From assembly GCF_051020985.1 (NCBI RefSeq), contig NW_027475141.1:372001-436000 (forward strand): DNA of 64,000 bases. The letters are read 5' to 3'. Below, in pieces: positions 50,101-62,090 of this stretch; the first letter of the stretch is position 1; the number at the start of each line of letters is the position of its first letter. The notes below the pieces were generated by a model. That model saw only the letters and a program-made list of their open reading frames with translations, did not search any database and was not told the DNA's origin. The DNA is from Nomia melanderi (taxonomy: Eukaryota; Arthropoda; Insecta; Hymenoptera; Halictidae). A program made the translations under genes and the position numbers.

Positions 50101-51424
50101 TCCTACAGACAATGCACTTTGGTTTATTGCGCTATGTCTAATAGCACCCGAGATATCACCAGTTATATATTGGATTTTTCCCTGATCCTGACAGTCCGGC
50201 CCCATGAGACGGTGATTTTCTCGGCCTCTGGTGGTCCGAGGACGTTCCCGCTGCCCAGATTCATGCGCCAGGGCCTCCTACAGACAATGCACTTTGATTT
50301 ATTGCGCTATCTGTAATAGCACCCGAGAAAGCACCAAATATATATTGGATTTTCCCCTGACCCAGAGTGTCCGGCCCCATGTGACGGTGGTTTTCTCGGC
50401 CCCTTGTGGTCCGAGGTCGTTCCCTCTGCACAGATTCATGCGCCAGTGCCTCCTGCAGACAATGCATTTTGATTTATTGCGCTATCTGTAATAGCACCCG
50501 AGATATCACCAGATATATATTGGATTTTCCCCTGACCCTGAGTGACCGGCCCCATGAGACGGTGGTTTTCTCGGCCCCCGGTGGTCCGAGGTCGTCCCGC
50601 TGCACAGATTCATGCGCCAGGGCCTCCTACAGACAATGCACTTTGATTTATTGCGCTATCTGTAATAGCACCCGAGATATCACCAGATATATATTGGATT
50701 TTTCCCTGACCCTGAGTTTCCAGTCCCATGAGACGGTGGTTGTCTCGGCCCCTGGTGGTCCGAGGTCGTTCCCGCTGCACAGATTCATGCGCCAGGGCCT
50801 CCTGCAGATAATTCACTCTGGTTGTTTGCGCTACCTCTAATAGCACCCGAGATATCACCAGATATATATTGGATTTTCCCCTGACCCTGAGCGTCCGGCC
50901 CCATGAGACTGTGGTTTTCTCTGCCCCTGGTTGTCCGAGGTCGTTCCCGCTGCACAGATTCATGCGCCAGGGCCCCCTACAGACAATGCACTTTGATTTA
51001 TTGCGCTATCTGTAATAGCACCCGAGAAAGCACCATATATATGCTGGATTTTTACATGACCCTGAGTGAGCGGCCCGTGAAACGGTGGTTTTCTCGGCCC
51101 CTGGTGGTCCGCGGTCGATCCTGCTACACAGATTCATGCGCCAGGGCCTCCTGCAGACAATGCACTTTGATTTATTGCGCCATCTGTAATAGCACCCGAG
51201 ATATCACCAGATATATATTGGATTTTCCCCTGACCCTGAGTGTCCGGCCCCATGAGACGGTGGTTTTCTCGTCCCCTGGTGGTCCGAGGTCGTTCCCGCT
51301 GCACAGATTCATGCGCCAGGGCCTCCTGCAGATAATTCACTTTGGTTTATTGCGCTATCTCTAATAGCACCCGAGATATCACCAGATATATATTGGATTT
51401 TCCCCTGACCCAGAGTGTCCGGCC
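47124..51424. repeat. HOR block V, unit F (about 25 monomers, truncated)
   Basis: It matches unit E at +5,416 to about 50.33 kb and at +5,241 to 51,424; the step is the loss of exactly one monomer at a junction near 50,340. Differences from E seen by eye are very few, for example GGCCACTGGTGG in E (44,460) against GGCCCCTGGTGG in F, and CCCGCTGC in E (45,180) against CCCTCTGC in F (50,421). At 51,425 it leaves the E order (GGCCCCATGTG in place of GGCCACATGAG). Confidence 0.9.
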
Positions 51425-53921
51425 CCATGTGACGGTGGTTTTCTCGGCCCCTGGTGGTCCGAGGTCGTTCCCGCTGCACAGATTCATGCGCCAGGGCCTC
51501 CTGCAGACAATGCATTTTGATTTATTGCGCTATCTGTAATAGCACCCGAGATATCACCAGATATATATTGGATTTTCCCCTGACCCTGAGTGTCCGGCCC
51601 CATGAGACGGTGGTTTTCTCGGCCCCTGGTGGTCCGAGGTCGTTCCCGCTGGCCAGATTCATGCGGCAGGCCTCCTACAGACAATGCACTTTGGTTTATT
51701 GCGCTATGTCTATTAGCACCCGAGATATCACCAGATATAGATTGGATTTTTCCCTGACCCTGAGTGTCCGGCCACATGAGACGGTGGTTTTCTCGGCCCC
51801 TGGTGGTCCGAGGTCGTTCCCGCTGCCCAGATTCATGCGCCAGGGCCTCCTACAGACCATGCACTTTGATTTATTGCGCTATCTCTAATAGCACACGAGA
51901 TATCAACAGATATATATTGGATTTTCCCCTGACCCTGAGTGTCCGGCCCCATGAGACTGTGGTTTTCTCTGCCCCTGGTGGTCCGAGGTCGTTCCCGCTG
52001 CACAGATTCATGCGCCAGGGCCCCAGACAGACAATGCACTTTGATTTATTGCGCTATCTGTTATAGCACCCGAGATATCACCAGATATATATTGGATTTT
52101 CCCCTGACCCTGAGTGTCCGGCCCCATGAGACGGTGGTTTTCTCGGCCCCTGGTAGTCCGAGGTCGTTCCCGCTGCCCAGATTCATGCGCCAGGGCCTCC
52201 TACAGACCATGCACTTTGATTTATTGCGCTATCTCTAATAGCACCCGAGATATCAACAGATATATATTGGATTTTCCCCTGACCCTGAGTGTCCTGCCCC
52301 ATGAGACGGTGGTTTTCTCGGCCCCTGGTGGTCCGAGGTCGTTCCCGCTGGCCAGATTCATGCGGCAGGCCTCCTACAGACAATGCACTTTGGTTTATTG
52401 CGCTATGTCTAATAGCACCCGAGATATCACCAGATATAGATTGGATTTTTCCCTGACCCTGAGTGTCCGGCCACATGAGACGGTGGTTTTCTCGGCCCCT
52501 GGTGGTCCGAGGTCGTTCCCGCTGCCCAGATTCATGCGCCAGGGCCTCCTACAGACCATGCACTTTGATTTATTGCGCTATCTCTAATAGCACACGAGAT
52601 ATCAACAGATATATATTGGATTTTCCCCTGACCCTGAGTGTCCGGCCCCATGAGACGGTGGTTTTCTCGGCCCCTGGTGGTCCGAGGTCGTTCCCGCTGG
52701 CCAGATTCATGCGCCAGGCCTCCTACAGACAATGCACTTTGGTTTATTGCGCTATCTCTAATAGCACCCGAGATATCACCAGATACATATTGGATTTTCC
52801 CCTGACCCTGAGTGTCCGGCCCTATGTGACCGTGGTTTTCTCGGCCCCTGGTGCTCCGAGGTCGTTCCCGCTGGCCAGATTCATGCGCCAGGCCTCCTAC
52901 AGACAATGCACTTTGGTTTATTGCGCTATCTCTAACACCACACGAGATATCACCAGGTATATATTGGATTTTCCCCTGACCCTGAGTGTCCGGCCCCATG
53001 TGACCGTGGTTTTCTCGGCCCCTGGTGCTCCGAGGTCGTTCCCGCTGGCCAGATTCATGCGCCAGGCCTCCTACAGACAATGCACATTGGTTTATTGCGC
53101 TATCTCTATTAGCACCCGAGATATCAGCAGATATATATTGGATTTTCCCCTGACTCTGAGTGTCCGGCCCTATGAGACGGTGGTTTTCTCGGTCCCTGGT
53201 GGTCCGAGGTCGTTCCCGCTGCACAGATTCATGCGCCAGGGCTTCCTGCAGATAATTCATTTTGGTTTATTGCTCTATCTCTAATAGCACCCGAGATATC
53301 ACCAGATACATATTGGATTTTCCCCTGACCCTGAGAGTCCGGCCCCATGTGACCGCGGTTTTCTCGGCCCCTGGTGCACCGAGGTCGTTCCCGCTGGCCA
53401 GATTCATGCGCCAGGCCTCCTACAGACAATGCATTTTGGTTTATTGCGCTATCTCTAACAGCACACGAGATATCACCAGGTATATATTGGATTTTCCCCT
53501 GACCCTGAGTGTCCGGCCCCATGTGACCGTGGTTTTCTCGGCCCCTGGTGCTCCGAGGTCGTTCCCGCTGCACAGATTCAGGTACCAGGGCCTCCTGCAG
53601 ATAATTCACTTTGATTTATTGCGCTATCTCTAATAGCACCCGAGATATCAACAGATATATATTGGATTTTCCCCTGACCCTGAGTGTCCGGCCCCATGAG
53701 ACGGTGGTTTTCTCGGCCCCTGGTGGTCCGAGGTCGTTCCCGCTGGCCAGATTCATGCGGCAGGCCTCCTACAGACAATGCACTTTGGTTTATAGCGCTA
53801 TGTCTAATAGCACCCGAGATATCACCAGATATATATTGGATTTTTCCCTGACCCTGAGTGTCCGGCCCCATGAGACGGTGGTTTCCTCGGCCCCTGGTGG
53901 CCCGAGGTCGTTCCCGCTGCC
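51425..53921. repeat. Block VI: 174-bp-rich monomers with a 4-monomer duplication
   Basis: The stretch around 51.56-52.0 kb recurs 699 bp downstream (four monomers minus one base); both copies show GATATAGATTGG in place of GATATATATTGG (about 51,735 and 52,434). Further right, 174-bp monomers with CAGGCCTCCTACAG and CCTGGTGCTCCGAGG follow one another (52.7-53.5 kb). Because 174 is divisible by three, reading frames stay open across several monomers here on both strands. Confidence 0.8.
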
Positions 53922-56541
53922 CAGATTCATGCGCCAGGGCCTCCTACAGACCATGCACTTTGATTTATTGCGCTATCTCTAATAGCACCCGAGATATCAA
54001 CAGATATATATTGGATTTTCCTCTGACCCTGAGCGTCCGGCCCCATGAGACTGTGGTATTCTCGGCCCCTGGTGGTCCGAGGTCGATCCCGTTGCCCCGA
54101 TTCGTGCGCCATGGCCTCCTACAGACAATGCACTTTGATTTATTGCGCTATCTGTAATAGCACCCGAGATATCAACAGATATATATTGGATTTTCCCCTG
54201 ATACTGAGTGTCCGGCCCTATGAGACGGTGGTTTTCTCGGTCCCTGGAGGTCCGAGGTCGTTCCCGCTGCACAGATTCATGCGCCAGGGCCTCCTGCAGA
54301 TAATTCATTTGGGTTTATTGCTGTATCTCTAATAGCACCCGAGATATCTCCAGATATATATTTGATTTTCCCCGACCCTGAGTGTCCGGCCCCATGAGAC
54401 GGTGGTTTTCTCGGCCCCTGGTGGTCCGAGGTCGTTCCCGCTGCACAGATTCATGTACCAGGGCCTCCTGCAGATAATTCACTTTGGTTTATTGCGCTAT
54501 CTCTAATAGCACCCGAGATATCACCAGATATATATTGGATTTTCCCCTGACCCTGAGTGTCCGGCCCCATGAGACGGTGGTTTTCTCGGCCCCCGGTGGT
54601 CCGTGGTCGTCCCGCTGCACAGATTCATGCGCCAGGGCCTCCTACAGACAATGCACTTTGATTTATTGCGCTATCTGTAATAGTACCCGAGATATCACCA
54701 GATATATATTGGATTTTTCCCTGACCCTGAGTTTCCGGCCCCATGAGACGGTGGTTGTCTCGGCCCCTGGTGGTCCGCGGTCGTTCCCGCTGCACAGATT
54801 CATGCGCCAGGGCCTCCTGCAGATAATTCACTCTGGTTTTTTGTGCTATCTCTAATAGCACCCGAGATATCACCAGATATATATTGGATTTTCCCCTGAC
54901 CATGAGTGTCCGGCCCAATAGGAACGGTGGTTTTCTCGGCCCCTGGTGGTCCGAGGCCATTCCCGCTGCACAGATTCATGCGCCAGGGCCGCCTACAGAC
55001 AATGCACTTATATTTATTGCGCCATCTGTAATAGCACCCGAGATATCACCAGATATATATTGGATTTTCCCCTGACTCTGAGTGTCCGGCCCTATGAGAC
55101 GGTGGTTTTCTCGGTCCCTGGTGGTCCGAGGTCGTTCCCGCTGCACAGATTCATGCGCCAGGGCCTCCTGCAGATAATTCATTTTGGTTTATTGCTCTAT
55201 CTCTAATAGCACCCGAGATATCACCAGATATATATTTGATTTTCCCCTGACCCTGAGTGTCCGGCCCCATGAGACGGTGGTTTTCTCGGTCCCCGGTGGT
55301 CCGAGGTCGTCCCGCTGCACAGATTCATGCGCCAGGGCCTCCTACAGACAATGCACTTTGGTTTATTGCGCTATCTCTAACAGCACACGAGATATCACCA
55401 GGTATATATTGGATTTTCCCCTGACCCTGAGTGTCCGGCCCCATGTGACCGTGGTTTTCTCGGCCCCTGGTGCTCCGAGGTCGTTCCCGCTGGCCAGATT
55501 CATGCGCCAGGCCTCCTACAGACAATGCACTTTGGTTTATTGCGCTATCTCTATTAGCTCCCGAGATATCACCAGATATATATTGGATTTTTCCCTGACG
55601 CTGAGTGTCCGGCCCCATGAGACGGTGGTTTTCTCGGCCCCTGGTGGTCCGAGGTCGTTCCCGCTGGCCAGATTCATGCGCCAGGGCCTGCTACAGACAA
55701 TGCATTTTGGTTTATTGCGCTATCTCTAATAGCACCCGAGATATCACCAGATACATATTAGATTTTCCCCTGACCCTGAGTGTACGGCCCCATGTGACCG
55801 TGGTTTTCTCGGCCCCTGGTTCTCCGAGGTCGTTCCCGCTGGCCAGATTCATGCGCCATGCCTCCTACACACAATGCACTTTGGTTTATTGCGCTATCTG
55901 TAATAGCACCCGAGATATCACCAGGTATATATTGGATTTTTCCCTGACCCTGAGTGTCCGGCCCCATGAGACGGTGGTTTTCTCGTCCCCTGGTGGTCGG
56001 AGGTCGTTCCCGCTGCACAGATTCATGCGCCAGGGCCTCCCGCAGATAATTCACTTTGGTTTATTGCGCTATCTCTAATAGCACCCGAGATATCACCAGA
56101 TATATGCTGGATTTTTACATGACCTTGGGTGACGGATACCGAAAATCTGTAATTTTCTCGGCCCCTGGTGGTCCGAGGTCCTTCCTCCTGCACAGACTCA
56201 TGCGCAAGGGCCTCCTACGGACAATGCACTTTGGTTTATTGCGTTATCTCTAATAACACCCGAGATATCACCAGATATATATTTTATTTTCTCCGAACCT
56301 GAGTGTCCGGCCCCATGAGACTGTGGTTTTCTCGGCCCCTTGTGGTCCGAGGTCGTTCCCGCTGCACAGATTCATGTACCAGGGCCTCCTGCAGATAATT
56401 CACTTTGATTTATTGCGCTATCTCTAATAGCACCCGAGATATCAACAGATATATATTGGATTTTCCCCTGACCCTGAGTGTCCGGCCCCATGAGACGGTG
56501 GTTTTCTCGGCCCCTGGTGGTCCGAGGTCGTTCCCGCTGGC
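53922..56541. repeat. HOR block VII, copy 1 (15 monomers, 2,620 bp)
   Basis: The length is 15 x 175 minus 5. Markers are TCTGGTTTTTTGTGCTATC, an inserted-base variant CCCAATAGGAACGGTGG (near 54,915), GGCCCTATGAGACGG and CACACAATGCAC. It ends past a class B unit at 56,121, which copy 2 does not have. Confidence 0.88.
56121..56294 (+). repeat. Class B monomer, the only one right of 48 kb
   Basis: The unit reads GACCTTGGGTGACGGATACC and then GAAAATCTGTAATTTTCTCGG, preceded by TATATGCTGGATTTTTACAT. The right part has CGCAAGGGCCTCCTACGG, which commonly accompanies class B. It is followed by an unusual ATATTTTATTTTCTCCGAAC junction. Confidence 0.82.
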
Positions 56542-58725
56542 CAGATTCATGCGCCAGGGCCTCCTACAGACCATGCACTTTGATTTATTGCGCTATCTCT
56601 AATAGCACCCGAGATATCAACAGATATATATTGGATTTTCCTCTGACCCTGAGCGTCCGGCCCCATGAGACTGTGGTATTCTCGGCCCCTGGTGGTCCGA
56701 GGTCGATCGCGTTGCCCCGATTCATGCGCCATGGCCTCCTACAGACAATGCACTTTGATTTATTGCGCTATCTGTAATAGCACCCGAGATATCAACAGAT
56801 ATATATTGGATTTTCCCCTGATACTGAGTGTCCGGCCCTATGAGACGGTGGTTTTCTCGGTCCCTGGTGGTCCGAGGTCGTTCCCGCTGCACAGATTCAT
56901 GCGCCAGGGCCTCCTGCAGATAATTCATTTTGGTTTATTGCTGTATCTCTAATAGCACCCGCGATATCTCCAGATATATATTTGATTTTCCCCGACCCTG
57001 AGTGTCCGGCCCCATGAGACGGTGGTTTTCTCGGCCCCTGGTGGTCCGAGGTCGTTCCCGCTGCACAGATTCATGTACCAGTGCCTCCTGCAGATAATTC
57101 ACTTTGGTTTATTGCGCTATCTCTAATAGCACCCGAGATATCACCAGATATATATTGGATTTTCCCCTGACCCTGAGTGTCCGGCCCCATGAGACGGTGG
57201 TTTTCTCGGCCCCCGGTGGTCCGAGGTCGTCCCGCTGCACAGATTCATGCGCCAGGGCCTCCTACAGACAATGCACTTTGATTTATTGCGCTATCTGTAA
57301 TAGTACCCGAGATATCACCAGATATATATTGGATTTTTCCCTGACCCTGAGTTTCCGGCCCCATGAGACGGTGGTTGTCTCGGCCCCTGGTGGTCCGCGG
57401 TCGTTCCCGCTGCACAGATTCATGCGCCAGGGCCTCCTGCAGATAATTCACTCTGGTTTTTTGTGCTATCTCTAATAGCACCCGAGATATCACCAGATAT
57501 ATATTGGATTTTCCCCTGACCATGAGTGTCCGGCCCAATAGGAACGGTGGTTTTCTCGGCCCCTGGTGGTCCGAGGCCATTCCCGCTGCACAGATTCATG
57601 CGCCAAAGCCGCCTACAGACAATGCACTTATATTTATTGCGCCATCTGTAATAGCACCCGAGATATCACCAGATATATATTGGATTTTCCCCTGACTCTG
57701 AGTGTCCGGCCCTATGAGACGGTGGTTTTCTCGGTCCCTGGTGGTCCGAGGTCGTTCCCGCTGCACAGATTCATGCGCCAGGGCCTCCTGCAGATAATTC
57801 ATTTTGGTTTATTGCTCTATCTCTAATAGCACCCGAGATATCACCAGATATATATTTGATTTTCCCCTGACCCTGAGTGTCCGGCCCCATGAGACGGTGG
57901 TTTTCTCGGCCCCCGGTGGTCCGAGGTCGTCCCGCTGCACAGATTCATGCGCCAGGGCCTCCTACAGACAATGCACTTTGGTTTATTGCGCTATCTCTAA
58001 CAGCACACGAGATATCACCAGGTATATATTGGATTTTCCCCTGACCCTGAGTGTCCGGCCCCATGTGACCGTGGTTTTCTCGGCCCCTGGTGCTCCGAGG
58101 TCGTTCCCGCTGGCCAGATTCATGCGCCAGGCCTCCTACAGACAATGCACTTTGGTTTATTGCGCTATCTCTATTAGCTCCCGAGATATCACCAGATATA
58201 TATTGGATTTTTCCCTGACGCTGAGTGTCCGGCCCCATGAGACGGTGGTTTTCTCGGCCCCTGGTGGTCCGAGGTCGTTCCCGCTGGCCAGATTCATGCG
58301 CCAGGGCCTGCTACAGACAATGCATTTTGGTTTATTGCGCTATCTCTAATAGCACCCGAGATATCACCAGATACATATTAGATTTTCCCCTGACCCTGAG
58401 TGTACGGCCCCATGTGACCGTGGTTTTCTCGGCCCCTGGTTCTCCGAGGTCGTTCCCGCTGGCCAGATTCATGCGCCATGCCTCCTACACACAATGCACT
58501 TTGGTTTATTGCGCTATCTGTAATAGCACCCGAGATATCACCAGGTATATATTGGATTTTTCGCTGACCCTGAGTGTCCGGCCCCATGAGACGGTGGTTT
58601 TCTCGTCCCCTGGTGGTCGGAGGTCGTTCCCGCTGCACAGATTCATGCGCCAGGGCCTCCCGCAGATAATTCACTTTGGTTTATTGCGCTATCTCTAATA
58701 GCACCCGAGATATCACCAGATATAT
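56542..58725. repeat. HOR block VII, copy 2 (about 12.5 monomers)
   Basis: It follows copy 1 at a constant offset of 2,620 bp. I count roughly ten differences by eye, among them TCGATCGCGTTG (56,70x) for TCGATCCCGTTG, CACCCGCGATATCTCC for CACCCGAGATATCTCC, CCAAAGCCGCC for CCAGGGCCGCC and TTTTTCGCTGACC for TTTTTCCCTGACC. It stops where copy 1 enters the class B monomer. Confidence 0.88.
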
Positions 58726-58765
58726 ATTGGATTTTCCACTGACCCAGAGTGTCCGGCCCCATGTG

Positions 58766-60340
58766 ACGGTGGTTTTCTCGGCCCCTGGTGGTCCGAGGTC
58801 GTTCCCGCTGCACAGGTTCATGCGCCAGAGCCTCCTACAGACAATGCATTTTGATTTATTGCGCTATCTGTAATAGCACCCGAGATATCACCAGATATAT
58901 ATTGGATTTTCCCCTGACCCTGAGTGTCCGGCCCCATGAGACGGTGGTTGTCTCGGCCCCTGGTGGTCCGAGGTCGTTACCGCTGGACGGATTCATGCGC
59001 CAGGGCTTCCTACAGACAATGCACTTTGATTTATTGCGCTATCTGTAATAGCACCCGAGATATCACCAGATATATATTGGATTTTTCCCTGACCCTGAGT
59101 GTCCGGCACCATGAGACGGTGGTTTTCTCGGCCCCTGGATGTCCGAGGTCGTTCCCGCTGGCCAGATTCATGCGCCAGGGCCTGCTACAGACAATGCAAT
59201 TTGATTTATTGCGCTATCTGTAATAGCACCCGAGATATCACCAGATATATATTGGATTTCTCCCTGACCCTGAGTGACCGGCCCCATGAGACGGTGGTTT
59301 TCTCGGCCCCTGGTGGTCCGAGGTCGTTCCCGCTTCACAGATGCATGCGCCAGGGCCTCCTGCAGATAATTCACTTTGGTTTATTGCGCTATCTCTAATA
59401 GCACCCGAGATATCACCAGATATATATTGGATTTTTCCCTGACCCTGAGCGTCCGGCCCCATGAGACGGTGGTTTTCTCGGCCCCTGGTGGTCCGAGGTC
59501 GTTCCCGCTCGCCAGATTCATGCGCCAGGGCCTGCTACAGACAATGCACTTTGATTTATTGCGCTATCTGTAATAGCACCCGAGATATCACCAGATATAT
59601 ATTGGATCTTTCCCTGACCCTTAGTGTCCGGCCCCATCAGACGGTGGTTTTCTCGGCCCCTGGTGGTCCGAGGTCGTTCCCGCTGCCCAGATTCATGCGC
59701 CAGGTCCTCCTACAGACAATGCACTTTGATTTATTGCGCTATCTGTAATAGCACCCGAGATATCAACAGATATATTTTGGATTTTTCCCAGACCCTGAGT
59801 GTCCGGCCCCATGAGACGGTGGTTTTCTCGGCCCCTGGTGGTCCGAGGTCGTTCCCGCTGGCCAGATTCATGCGCCAGGGCCTGCTACAGACAATGCACT
59901 TTGATTTATTGCGCTATCTGTAATAGCACCCGAGATATCACCAGATATATATTGGATTTTTCCCTGACCCTGAGTGTCCGGCCCCATGAGACGGTGGTTT
60001 TCACGGCCCCTGTTGGTCCGAGGTCGTTCCCGCTTCACAGATGCATGCGCCAGGGCCTCCTGCAGATAATTCACTTTGGTTTATTGCGCTATCTCTAATA
60101 GCACCCGAGATATCACCAGATATGTATTGGATTTTTCCCTGACACTGAGTGTCCGGTCCCATGAGACGTTGGTTTTCTCGTCCCCTGGTGGTCCGAGGTC
60201 GTTCCCGCTGCCCAGATTCATGCGCCAGGGCCTCCTACAGACAATGCACTTTGATTTATTGCGCTATCTGTAATAGCACCCGAGATATCAACAGATATAT
60301 TTTGGATTTTTCCCAGACCCTGAGTGTCCGGCCCCATGAG
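58766..60340. repeat. HOR block VIII, copy 1 (9 monomers, 1,575 bp)
   Basis: The offset to copy 2 is exactly 9 x 175 bp. Markers in order are CACAGGTTCATGCGCCAGAG, GTTACCGCTGGACGG, CCTGGATGTCCGAGG, GTGACCGGCCCC, CCGCTCGCCAGATTC, GGCCCCATCAGACGG and GATATATTTTGG. I saw no net indel between the copies. The 40 bases left of it (58,726-58,765) are monomer sequence outside both HORs. Confidence 0.9.
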
Positions 60341-62090
60341 ACGGTGGTTTTCTCGGCCCCTGGTGGTCCGAGGTCGTTCCCGCTGCACAGGTTCATGCGC
60401 CAGAGCCTCCTACAGACAATGCATTTTGATTTATTGCGCTATCTGTAATAGCACCCGAGATATCACCAGATATATATTGGATTTTCCCCTGACCCTGAGT
60501 GTCCGGCCCCATGAGACGGTGGTTGTCTCGGCCCCTGGTGGTCCGAGGTCGTTACCGCTGGACGGATTCATGCGCCAGGGCTTCCTACAGACAATGCACT
60601 TTGATTTATTGCGCTATCTGTAATAGCACCCGAGATATCACCAGATATATATTGGATTTTTCCCTGACCCTGAGTGTCCGGCACCATGAGACGGTGGTTT
60701 TCTCGGCCCCTGGATGTCCGAGGTCGTTCCCGCTGGCCAGATTCATGCGCCAGGGCCTGCTACAGACAATGCAATTTGATTTATTGCGCTATCTGTAATA
60801 GCACCCGAGATATCACCAGATATATATTGGATTTCTCCCTGACCCTGAGTGACCGGCCCCATGAGACGGTGGTTTTCTCGGCCCCTGGTGGTCCGAGGTC
60901 GTTCCCGCTTCACAGATGCATGCGCCAGGGCCTCCTGCAGATAATTCACTTTGGTTTATTGCGCTATCTCTAATAGCACCCGAGATATCACCAGATATAT
61001 ATTGGATTTTTCCCTGACCCTGAGCGTCCGGCCCCATGAGACGGTGGTTTTCTCGGCCCCTGGTGGTCCGAGGTCGTTCCCGCTCGCCAGATTCATGCGC
61101 CAGGGCCTGCTACAGACAATGCACTTTGATTTATTGCGCTATCTGTAATAGCACCCGAGATATCACCAGATATATATTGGATCTTTCCCTGACCCTTAGT
61201 GTCCGGCCCCATCAGACGGTGGTTTTCTCGGCCCCTGGTGGTCCGAGGTCGTTCCCGCTGCCCAGATTCATGCGCCAGGTCCTCCTACAGACAATGCACT
61301 TTGATTTATTGCGCTATCTGTAATAGCACCCGAGATATCAACAGATATATTTTGGATTTTTCCCAGACCCTGAGTGTCCGGCCCCATGAGACGGTGGTTT
61401 TCTCGGCCCCTGGTGGTCCGAGGTCGTTCCCGCTGGCCAGATTTATGCGCCAGGGCCTGCTACAGACAATGCACTTTGATTTATTGCGCTATCTGTAATA
61501 GCACCCGAGATATCACCAGATATATATTGGATTTTTCCCTGACCCTGAGTGTCCGGCCCCATGAGACGGTGGTTTTCACGGCCCCTGTTGGTCCGAGGTC
61601 GTTCCCGCTTCACAGATGCATGCGCCAGGGCCTCCTGCAGATAATTCACTTTGGTTTATTGCGCTATCTCTAATAGCACCCGAGATATCACCAGATATAT
61701 ATTGGATTTTTCCCTGACCCTGAGCGTCCGGCCCCATGAGACGGTGGTTTTCTCGGCCCCTGGTGGTCCGATGTCGTTCCCGCTCGCCAGATTCATGCGC
61801 CAGGGCCTGTTACAGATAATGCACTTTGATTTATTGCGCTATCTGTAATAGCACCCGAGATATCACCAGATATGTATTGGATTTTTCCCTGACACTGAGT
61901 GTCCGGTCCCATGAGACGTTGGTTTTCTCGTCCCCTGGTGGTCCGAGGTCGTTCCCGCTGCCCAGATTCATGCGCCAGGGCCTCCTACAGACAATGCACT
62001 TTGATTTATTGCGCTATCTGTAATAGCACCCGAGATATCAACAGATATATTTTGGATTTTTCCCAGATCCTGAGTGTCCGGCCCCATGAG
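60341..62090. repeat. HOR block VIII, copy 2 (10 monomers, 1,750 bp)
   Basis: It is identical in order to copy 1 for eight monomers, then carries one additional monomer at about 61,676-61,850 that resembles the CCGCTCGCCAGATTC unit (61,08x) but reads CTGTTACAGATAATGC. After it the offset to copy 1 is 1,750 bp. Similarity ends near 62,090. Confidence 0.88.

Larger units (their letters stand above)
31030..58500 (+). repeat. 174-bp monomer variants (GGG to GG at CAGGGCC)
   Basis: Monomers reading CAGGCCTCCTACAG or GGCAGGCATCCTACAG lack one base of the G run. They occur for example at about 31,049, 31,395, 31,748, 31,921, 37,166, 39,088, 40,137, 44,155, 46,436, 49,575, 51,668, 52,715, 53,412, 55,507 and 58,130, and once more at about 62,497. 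They account for much of the 62-bp lag of the ladder. Most also carry GCTGGCCAGATTCATG in place of GCTGCACAGATTCATG, so the deletion marks a lineage of monomers. Confidence 0.85.

Noticed and set aside
52463..53284. Open reading frame of 273 codons on + (and 242 codons on - over the same DNA)
   Set aside because: It spans consecutive 174-bp satellite monomers, is open on both strands at once, has no independent start context and consists only of the repeated monomer. A frame effect of the monomer length is sufficient.
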